Notes under the pieces: generated by a model
What the model saw: only the letters and a program-made list of their open reading frames with translations
What the model was told of the DNA's origin: nothing
The model's database searches: none
Shown here: in pieces, positions 1-7,948 of the stretch
How the letters are laid out: every line of letters begins with the position of its first letter
Position numbering within the stretch: the first letter of the stretch is position 1
Program-made: the position numbers and the translations under genes
Assembly: GCF_000611645.1 (NCBI RefSeq)
Contig: NW_014011740.1
Location: forward strand, 1 to 11,459
Source: Monoraphidium neglectum
Taxonomy: Eukaryota; Chlorophyta; Chlorophyceae; Sphaeropleales; Selenastraceae
Reading direction: 5' to 3'
DNA: 11,459 nt

Positions 1-184
1 GGGTGCGCCCAGCCTACGTCAGGGCCCCTGCTGCTTGGAGCGCCGCCAGGCTGTTTGCCGATTGCGAGCCCTGCGTCGGTTGGCTGAAGTGCATCCCCAC
101 TCGCGCATTAATCTGCCCCCGCCCGAATCACGGCCCCTCACACACCGCCTCACGAGAGGGTGAAGGAGGCCTCCACCGCCTCAC

Positions 185-1298
185 CTGTGCACGTAAACAC
201 TGTAAGTGCTGCCGCCCGCCCGCAGCTTTGTCACGTACCCCTTCGGCGCCGCGCTGGCGGCGTCGTCCGGCAACGCAAACGCCTCCTGCACCGAGCCGCC
301 GCCGAGGTCGATCGCGGCCACGGTCGCCGCGTGGCCGCCGCCCAGCTTGCCCAGAAGATAGTTCAGGGTCAGCCACGCGTAAGCCCCTTCATGGGCGCCT
401 GTGGACGGGAGATGCGAGGCAAGCGGTGACCGACGGACTCAAAGCATTAGACAGCTGCAGCTGGCAGGAGGCTATGTGCTGTGATGCTACAGCGTCCGAA
501 TGCAACGCATTCTGGCCCTGCTCATGCAGCTGAGGCGTCCTACAGGCCCCCGTCACCCGGCCCACCATCCATAATACCGACGGCGCCCTCGCCCAGCTTG
601 AAGGGGTACTGCTGGAGGAAGGCCGTCACTGCCTGCGGTGTGCGCCGCCGCAACGGGTCCGACTCGGCGTTGGACGGCGCGCTGCATGCTGGTGCCTGAA
701 GCTTGCCGCACCCACTGCTGACGCGCATTCGTGCGTGGGCAATCACTCACTTGATTGGCCCCCATGCAGCCTGCCAACGACCCCACAAGCAACCACTTAG
801 TACTACACCCATCATAATCACCGTGCAACCGCCACTGAACAAGCCAGCTCTCAACCCCCTCACCCGAAGGATGTCGTCCGCCTTGCCGCCCGGCAGCAGC
901 CGCAGCCCCGCTGTCGCCCTGAGGCTCACGCCCGTCCGCGCCTGCTGCCCCTTGGGCACCGCCCCCAGCGCAACCTCCAGCAGCGGCCGCAGGCTCTCGG
1001 CCGCCTTCTGGGGCTCGTCCCTGAAGGAGCTCAGCCCCGGCTTCAGCTGTTCAAACGTGTCGCTTATCAGCTTCAGCTCGCCGCCCGCCTTTTCGAACTT
1101 GAAGACGTGGATGCGGCTGCCCGTGCTGCCCGCGTCCAGCACGATGTTGTAGACAAAATCCCCTCCGACGGCGTCGCCGCCGCCGAGCTCGCTGCTGCCA
1201 GTGGTGGTCTTCGTGCCGCTGTCGCCAAGTTCGCCCGGCTGCGCCGCCGGCGGCGCCCGCGGGAAGGCTACCCCCATCACAAAGAGAATTAGCGCAAG
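185..1298 (-). CDS. GDA1/CD39-family apyrase / nucleoside diphosphatase, three internal exons (3' end off window)
   Basis: This gene encodes a nucleoside tri/diphosphate hydrolase of the GDA1/CD39 family, normally a lumenal or extracellular enzyme held by an N-terminal membrane segment. Exons read on the minus strand are 1298-864, 632-566 and 398-185. Introns are 863-633 (donor GTGAGG, acceptor GCAG) and 565-399 (donor GTGGGC, acceptor CAG). Phases join cleanly as 0, 1 and 2. ACR1 is VLDAGSTGSRIHVFKF, ACR2 is LRATAGLRLLPG, ACR3 is HEGAYAWLTLNYLLG (formed across the last junction, with the expected catalytic Glu) and ACR4 is AAIDLGGGSVQEAF. The acceptor at 633/634 was chosen because DDILR then runs directly into AVTAFLQQYPFKLGEG, matching family spacing; a more upstream acceptor would add about 17 residues. 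The piece starts with a hydrophobic stretch LALILFVMGVAF, a likely signal anchor. ACR5 and the C-terminus are missing because they lie beyond base 1. Bases 1-184 are read as intron from the donor GTGAGG at 184. Family assignment is very secure. Golgi NDPase and ecto-apyrase cannot be told apart here. Confidence 0.93.
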
Positions 1299-1465
1299 CT
1301 GCAGTGGCGGGGAGGGGGTTGATTCTTGTTGAAGCTCGGCCGCCTGTTGGTGGCAACCGTTTGCGAGGCAGCGGGTGCAACGGCCTGCACACATGCTTGC
1401 CCGCCCCAACCGCGCAGCGACTGCGTCTCACCGGTAGTCCTATGCAGAGGGCAACGCCACGGTAC

Positions 1466-1606
1466 CTGCAGAATCGCAGCGGCGGTGGCACGGATGATAT
1501 CAATTGCAATTGTCAACGTGAGTGCAACCGCTGTCTCTCCTACTCTGCAGCGGTAATCGCCCGTCAACCTGCCAGGTGCCTCAATAGCAAGCGAACGCAC
1601 CGCCAC
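1466..1606 (-). CDS. Putative first coding exon of the apyrase gene
   Basis: An open stretch of 47 codons starts with ATG at 1606 and ends at a donor CAG/GTACCG (1466/1465) in phase 0. This matches the phase-0 acceptor CACTGCAG at 1299, giving a 167-nt intron. Joined, the end of this exon (AIDIIRATAAAILQ) and the start of the next (LALILFVMGVAF) make one continuous hydrophobic segment of about 25 residues. That is what a type II signal anchor of a Golgi or ecto-NTPDase would look like. Without this exon the only early Met is at 1277-1275, which would cut the hydrophobic segment. The exon has no conserved residues, another upstream exon is possible, and a second potential acceptor (CTGCAG near 1545) exists within it, so it remains a proposal. 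Confidence 0.4.
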
Positions 1607-2153
1607 AGCTTATCAGACAGCTTGTCATGTCTCCGAAATACTCGCGGGTGCGAGAACGGCAGCTTGCTAAGTGGGGTGCGGCGCTGCGCCGCCGCGCTGG
1701 GTGAGCGTCCATCAACCGCCCGTGTGCTAGCTGGGAGGTGCATATCGCCGGTGCCTATGTTAATCTGCTGTTCCCCCATTCAAGTTTGCGCTGCGGCAAT
1801 CATTTGAGGCTTCACGATGCCATGCACTGCAGGTGGCCGAGAACAGACTGCCGATCAGTGATGATGAAGCGAATGAGGAACGAAGTGGATGACGAAGGTG
1901 CTAAAAATTGATACAGAGACCGTATACGCCACATGGACTGGCGCTGGACCAGGTGTTCAGAGGGGCGAAGCGCAGCAGCAGCTGGCCACAGTCAAGAGAT
2001 CTCGTTGCGCTTCTTTTTAGCGGTAGTGGGCACTCCATACAATTAAATGCACTCATTCCTGTGATTCTGATTGGCAAGGCACCCACATTCCATCAGATCG
2101 TCTACGTACGATTGTGTACTCATAGAGTCTGGCAGACCTGCTTGGGATCCAGG
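1607..2153. promoter_or_regulatory. Divergent intergenic region between apyrase gene and the proline-rich protein gene
   Basis: About 550 bp separate the proposed ATG of the minus-strand apyrase gene from the proposed ATG of the plus-strand gene, so both promoters and 5'UTRs should lie here. The stretch is less GC-rich than its surroundings, with AT-rich patches near 1895-1912 and 2035-2050. I see no convincing TATA box or repeated operator-like motif, and short open frames here have no coding character. The call rests on gene arrangement only. Confidence 0.4.
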
Positions 2154-3077
2154 ATGTTGAGCAGCACAAGCTTGATGCGGCATGGATGCTCGGCCACGTC
2201 GTCGCGGTCCGGTGCGCAAGGGCGATCATGGCTGGCAGCGCGCATGCGGGTCCCATTCCGTCCCGTTGCTGTCATTGTGGCCACGATTGCATGACATGGG
2301 GGCCATCCAGCAACCGCTGCATTGCGCGCCATGCACGCTGCATCACAGCGGCGACCCCGCCACCTGTGTTGTGCCTAGCAGGCCAGGCCTGCATGTGCGC
2401 GTGCCTGACGCAAACGCGCCCCCCACGCGCCCCACGGCGCACGCCATCCACCGCCGCAGCCGCCCCGAGCAGCGGCGGCTCCACGGCGCAGGCAGCCCGG
2501 CGCGGCGCGCGGACCTTGTGCCGCGTGTGGACGCGCCCCACTCCTGACCGCAACGAGGATTGGGTGAAGCCGTCCTACATCCCGCAGCCGCAGCAGCAGC
2601 CCGGCTTTGCGCCTCGGGAGGAGCCGCGGCCGCTGTACAGCCCGGCGCCAGAGTTCAGGCCAGCCGAGGCGCCGGACAAGCAGACGGAGATGCCAGAGGG
2701 GCCGAAGATGCCAGGTGCGCGAGCTGCGGCTGTGTTCGCGGTGGTTGACCGCCGTGAGCCTCCCGCACACTTTTGCATGCATGCATGCATGCATGCATGC
2801 TGAGCGAGCATGGATATTCACGAGTTGCCGTCTTGCGGCCTGCATGCTTCGCCTGTGCACGTGTCCAGCTAGGAAATTGCGCAGCATGGCAATGGTAATT
2901 GCGCGCATGTCTGTCTGACCATGCCTACCTTGGGTCCGCATCCGATGCCCTTCGCTCTGCTCCACAGAGCGGCGACCAGACCCCATCCCCGCGGGCAATC
3001 CCAAGGAGAAGCCCTCGGAGGGTGGTGGCGACCAGAAGCGAGAGGCGCCACCTGCGCCCTCTCCTGACAAGAAGTGA
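2154..3077 (+). CDS. Small proline-rich protein with presequence-like N-terminus, three-exon model
   Basis: I do not recognise this protein. Exon 3 (2968-3077) and the body of exon 2 (to 2714) are well supported. The donor CCAG/GTGCGC at 2714/2715 and acceptor CCACAG at 2967 join in phase 1 to give KMPERRPDPIPAG, continuing to PAPSPDKK and TGA at 3075-3077. The proposed 5' part has ATG at 2154, exon 1 2154-2211 (donor GTGCGC) and exon 2 from 2460 after CCGCCGCAG, also in phase 1, for a total of about 140 residues. The first 55 or so residues are rich in Ser, Ala, Arg and Thr and lack acids (MLSSTSLMRHGCSATSSRS, later AARRGARTLCRVW), typical of a mitochondrial or plastid presequence. The mature part is hydrophilic and Pro/Glu/Lys-rich (NEDWVKPSYIPQPQQQPG, REEPRPLYSPAPEFRP) with no membrane segment. 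An alternative acceptor at 2381/2382 also keeps the frame, as does an unspliced start at 2186 or 2228. The function is unknown. Confidence 0.6.
2775..2800. repeat. (GCAT)6.5 microsatellite in an intron
   Basis: Six and a half perfect copies of the self-complementary tetranucleotide GCAT sit inside the second intron (2715-2967) of the proline-rich protein gene. Each GCATGC is palindromic, so the tract can form a hairpin on either strand. Confidence 0.95.
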
Positions 3078-3116
3078 TGTCAGCATGCAACTGCAGCAGC
3101 AGCCTGGCAGCCTGCC

Positions 3117-3117
<1 letters not shown>

Positions 3118-3150
<33 letters not shown>
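3118..3150 (+). repeat. (GCA)11 trinucleotide tract in the 3'UTR
   Basis: Eleven perfect GCA units begin 41 bases after the TGA stop of the plus-strand gene, flanked by shorter GCAGCAG pieces at 3093-3104 and 3151-3171. The tract could be read as polyglutamine in one frame and polyalanine in another, but the stop at 3075-3077 places it in the 3'UTR. Length variation between strains would be expected. Confidence 0.9.
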
Positions 3151-3154
<4 letters not shown>

Positions 3155-3411
3155 CAGCTCCAGCAGCAGCGTGGCACTTGCAGAGTCCCAGCCTCTACAG
3201 CGCGCCAGCAGATGTGTCCACTCTGTGACATGTATCGGCCAGGTCTGCTGGGTTCGCCCGCCTTGCGTTGGGGTTGATGCCCCTGTTTTGTTCAGGTTTT
3301 GGGTTGTCCTGCTTGCTTCGCGTTTCTACCTTGTCGTGTCCAGGAGGCTGTTGGAAGCTCTTAGTTTCCCTTCTCGCTGCATTTGCCACAAGCAGGCTGC
3401 CTCACACATAC

Positions 3412-3416
3412 TGTAA
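3412..3416 (+). terminator. TGTAA polyadenylation signal
   Basis: TGTAA is the usual polyadenylation signal of Chlamydomonas and related green algae. This copy lies 335 bases downstream of the plus-strand stop codon, in an otherwise T-rich stretch (3280-3420). Cleavage would be expected some 10-20 bases later. Confidence 0.65.
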
Positions 3417-3430
3417 ATTCATGTGTGCTG

Positions 3431-5076
3431 GCTGCGATGGGGGGGCCTTGCAGGTGGTACTGCCACATGCAGTGCTTTATGTCAGTGCAACCGCAACTGC
3501 CGACCCGTACACCAGTGATAGCCCTCCCTGCAGTTGACGACACTTTCCGACTTGTGCTCGCCAGCCATGGCCACCTCGTGGCCCTGGCAGCAAAAGCTAT
3601 TGTTGCGAGTCAGGAAGGAACATGCAACCGGGGACTTAGCCTGTCACAAAGTCCTGGCCCCTGAGACCAGAGCGTGGAGCGGGGATACAGCAGGCAGCGG
3701 GTAGCAGGGAGGCGTGCCTTGCCTGAACCATACTGAACCAACCTTTTCCACGTCAAATCATCAGCCAAAGTGCATTGGGTGCCCATGCAACCTCCAAAAT
3801 GCCTACAACCGCCCAGCTGGCATCCACCCATCGAGCCCTCAGTTGAGCAGCAGAGAGCGCAGCCTCAGGGATGCATGTGGCGGTCAAGTTGCGGTGCAGC
3901 AGGCTGATTGTTGAGAGAGGACGACAGCCATGCATGGCGAGGCGGGAGGCAGGCCATGTATCAGCACCGCAGCTGGCCGCTCAACACCAAGTGCCGCACA
4001 GCGCTCTGGATTACTCAGTGCTCAGTGGAAGATGGCAGTTCTGTCCGAGCCCAGCCGGAAGGATGGGGGCCGGGCGCGCCACGCCGCAGCCGGAGCCGCC
4101 CGCAGGGGCCGGGCGGGCCCGAAACGCGGGGCGTCTTATCTACTCTGTGCAAGCCTCCAACACTGGGCATAATTGAGTTGCCCGCAGTACTCAACAGACC
4201 TCTCGTGCCAAAAACCGTGCGATGCGGCATGTTGTGTGCGCAAGTGCGCATGCGGTGGGGCCACGCGGGCAAGCTGTTTGGGCGCCCGCGCGCTACACCG
4301 CCGGGCACTGCAAAATCGCCACGCTCACAATACACGGCAGCCGCGTTTGTGATAGGCGCGGCCGCCGCGTTTGTTGCGGGGTTCGCCTCGGAACCCCCAG
4401 CAGCGGAGCAAGCTGTGGTTGTGATGAAGAATGCTCGGCGCCGACCCGAGAGCCCGGGGCGTAAGGGGCACCTGGGACGGGCGGAGCTGTCGGCTTGGTG
4501 TGGCAAAGATGGGTGTTGTGGGGACAGGGGAGGACTCAGGGCGGCCCACCCAGGACAGAGGCCGCATCAGGCGGGAAAGGCAGGCGGGCCTCTGGATGTG
4601 TCATCGTAATGAGTCATCCTTGGCAACATCAGGGCGTCTCCCAGGCAAAAACGGGGAAAAAGCAGGTGGTGCCGCGCCAAAATGCACAGCTACCCCTGGG
4701 GCGAGTGCATCTATATGCTGCTGTCCCGCGCGCCCGTGCGCCGCAGCCACCCAATGCCGGCGCCGATGCCCCGTCCCCATCCCCCGGCGCCAACGCGCCC
4801 GTGGGGGAAACCGTGGAGGTGGCCGCAAGCACGCGCGTTCCCTTGACTCGTCGCTGCGGCACTTGCAACCTATCCAGTCATGCACGCATGGCCTGCTTTG
4901 GGCGGGTTTCCGACATGCTGCCAGCCATCCGCACGCCCGCATGCCAAGTGAAAAGGGGGGGCTGCTGCACGGCAACTTGCGTGTGACGTCTGCCTCCATA
5001 GCCTCGCGCCACGCGGCGGAGATCCTCCAGTCTTTGCCTTCTGCTGCCCTGCCAACCAGATCGCAAGATCACCAGC
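3431..5076. other. Gene-free convergent interval; probable 3'UTR of the coiled-coil gene
   Basis: This 1.6-kb stretch lies between the poly(A) signal of the plus-strand gene and the stop codon of the minus-strand coiled-coil gene. Open frames occur on both strands (the longest is 3908-4609, plus) but none shows a recognisable domain, a splice-consistent extension or family similarity. I found no TTACA (minus-strand TGTAA) in it, so the 3' end of the minus-strand gene could not be placed. No tRNA, transposon end or long repeat was seen. Confidence 0.5.
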
Positions 5077-6325
5077 TCACGAGGACCCGAAGCCCTTGGA
5101 GCCGTTCGAGGCCTTGCGGCCGCGGCCAGAGCCGGCGCCGTTGGTCACAGGGACCTTGTCTGCGGCCGCCTCCTGCGCGTCCGCGCCCGCGCCCGCCGCC
5201 GCCTTGGCATCCTTGCTCGCCTTGCTCTCGCTGCGGCTGCGCGTGCCGGCGCGGCGCGCGGGCGCCTTGGGCGCCGCCTCGGCGGCCCCGTCGCCGTTGC
5301 TGGCCGCAGCCGCGGCCGGCGCGGGGGCGCCCGCCCGCTCGGCCGCGGCGTCGAGCTTGGCGCGCAGCTGCGTCACCTTCTGCTCCGCCGCCTCGCGGCC
5401 GGCGCGCTCGGCGTCCAGGTCGGCGCGCGCGCGCGCGGCGTTGGCCTTGGCCGTGTCCACCTCCTCGCGCACAAACTTGAGCTCCTGCTGGATCTGTGGG
5501 GGCGCGGCCGCGGGTTGGTTGGTTAGGCGTGCAGTGAGATCAGATAAGGTGGGATTTGGGTGTCAGCTTGCATGCACAGGGAGCAGGTCGCTCGGGGGAA
5601 GGACGGCGGAGGGGCTGAGGAACGGAGGGCGTCCGACCACCCCGGGCGCAAGCGGCGCCTGGAGCCGCAGCGGCGCGCAAGCTGTTGGCCGCAGAATGCG
5701 CGATCGCAAGGCGTGAGGGGCCCCTCGCCAAGCTGGGTGCCTGTGCTTTCGGCGCCGCACGCGCACGCAGCAGGGGCGCGGCCCACCCACCGAGTTCAGC
5801 TTCTTCTCGGCCTCCACCCTGGCCGCGGCCTCGTCCCCTGCGCGCCCCTGCGCCGCCTCCAGCTGCGCGCGCGCGGACGCCAGGTCAGCGCTGGCTGAGG
5901 CGAGCGCCGCCTCGACGCCCTCCTGCTTGGCGACCAGCTCCCTCTCAGCCGCGCGGCTTGCGGACTTGAGCGCCTTGAGCTCGCGGTCGGCCTCCGCCAG
6001 GCGCTGCGTGAGCGCGGCGTCCTCCGCCTTCTGGCGCTCGGCGCGCTCCGCATAGCGCTTCTGCTCGGCGGCGAGCTCGTCCGCGGTGGCGGCGGCGCGC
6101 TGCTCCGCCGCGGCCCTGTGGGGTGATGGAAAGCAGGGCGGTGGCGGTATGGAGTCAACAGGGTTTTGTTTGGCCGCCCAGTGGCGATGCACACACCTTG
6201 CTTGCATGTGTTTCACCAACGCAGCAACGCACTCATGCACAAGCACATGCTCACTCACATGCACATGACATGCGCATGCACATGCTCACTCGCACACGTG
6301 TGCATATGCTCTTTTGTATGCACAG

Positions 6326-6372
<47 letters not shown>

Positions 6373-7882
6373 AACTCGTGCAGGCATGAAGACGTACATG
6401 TGCTCGCCTCGCACCCTTGCGCTCGCACAGCACATGCGCGCACACACGCACACGCACATTCTCACGTCCAACCACATGCACAAGCACACACGCATGCATG
6501 TCCATGACCCACTTGGCGGCCTCCAGCTCAGCCGCCTTCTTCTCAGCCTCAGCCAGCTGGGCGCTGTTGTCCGCGCTGCATTGCAGACAGCGTCAGCAGG
6601 GGGCAGTGTGAGGATGCAGTGCCTCAAATCGATTTGTGTGGCGGCTACAGTTGTCAGCGCACACGAGGAGCATGCAGCACAACCCTTGTTCAACACGCAC
6701 GCACAAAGCGTGCCATCCATCAGGGCGCATCATCACAAGCATGAGGGGCCTTTTGTGGGCACACGGACAGATGGGCGTTCCAATTGCCAAAAAAACGCTG
6801 CACCCACCTGGCAGCAGCCTTGAGAGCCCTCAGCTCGCGGTCGGCCTCCGCCAGGCGCTGCGTGAGCGCGGCGTCCTCCGCCCTCTGGCGCTCGGCGCGC
6901 TCTGCGGAGCGCTTCTGCTCTGTGGCCAGCTTGTCCGCGGTCTCGCCCGCCAGCTGCTCCGCCGCAGCCCTATCAGTTGTTGGGGGTGGATGCCGCGGAA
7001 GGAGAAGTGAGCAGAGCCGCCCTGCAAAACCTGGCAGGTGCTGCAATGCAAATGCACGGACTCACACCCATTCGGGAGCGGGAGTGGGCGACTGCGAGTG
7101 TGGGCGTGGGTGTGAGCCCACACTCGCAGTCGCCCACTCCCGCTCCCGGTTGCACGTTCGCACGCATGTACGCTTGCGCACACCCTCTCTCACGCATGCA
7201 CATGCACATGCACATGCACACGCACATGCTGCCGACACGCACACCCACTTGGCAGCCTCCAGCTCGGCCGCCCTCTTCTGCGCCTCGGCCAGCTCAGCGC
7301 TGTTGTCGACGCTGCGGTCGGAAGAGAGGGCCAGCAAGCGCCAGCAAAAGCAGAGCGTTGCAGGAGAAGGCCTTCAAACACGGTCAGGGCCCCTCCATAC
7401 AGCTGCATGCTTTCAAGCTTTGTTTGAGGCCCGAGTGCCAGCACTGGCCCTGTGCCCACCTGGCTGCAGCCTTGAGAGCTCTCAGCTCGCGGTCGGCCTC
7501 CGCCAGGCGCTGCGTGAGCGCGGCGTCCTCCGCCCTCTGGCGCTCGGCGCGCTCGGCGTAGCGCCTCTGCTCGGCGGCGAGCTTGTCGGCGGTCTCGCCC
7601 GCAAGCTGCTGCGCGGCGGCCCTGCAGGATCGTTGTGTTGCAAGGCGGCGGTGCGCGCGCGGTCAAGGCCGTGCGTCGCGCACCCTTGACCTCACCACAA
7701 ATGCCGCCATGCGGAGGGGTGTGGAGACTGTCGAGCTGTGTTCCTGCCGCGCCGCCCCTTGAGCCGCAATCGAAAGTGACTGCACACCGACCCAGCCATA
7801 CACACACACGCTCTCTCTGTCTCTCACCAACCCACCCACCTGCCCCCCCCTCCCCACACGCGCGCGGCATACGCACACGCAC

Positions 7883-7948
<66 letters not shown>

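Noticed and set aside
1..184. A further apyrase exon, for example after the TAG near base 15
   Set aside because: The frame would give RLGAP rather than the expected conserved continuation after YVH, and only a few codons remain before the edge, so it cannot be judged.
2775..2800. GCAT tract as a CRISPR-like or operator repeat
   Set aside because: It is an uninterrupted tetranucleotide microsatellite without spacers, inside a spliced intron.
3074..3277. Short frame with a polyglutamine run from the GCA tract
   Set aside because: It starts at the stop codon of the upstream exon in another frame and the tract is best placed in the 3'UTR.
4431..5480. 349-residue plus-strand frame ending in Pro/Arg-rich sequence
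   Set aside because: Its C-terminal half is antisense to the coding last exon of the coiled-coil gene, and its N-terminal half shows no domain.
5096..5716. 206-residue plus-strand open frame rich in Ala/Ser
   Set aside because: It is antisense to the last exon and last intron of the coiled-coil gene. GC-rich codons on the minus strand keep the opposite frame open by chance.
6180..6510. His/Thr-rich frames across the CA repeat
   Set aside because: They are translations of CACACA simple sequence inside an intron.
7073..7148. The inverted repeat as a transcription terminator
   Set aside because: It lies in the middle of a transcribed gene, has no following T tract, and hairpin terminators are a bacterial feature while this locus is clearly nuclear eukaryotic.
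6784..7689. 301-residue plus-strand open frame
   Set aside because: It mirrors the cassette exons and runs through the introns between them. The repeated peptide it shows is the antisense of the duplicated exons.
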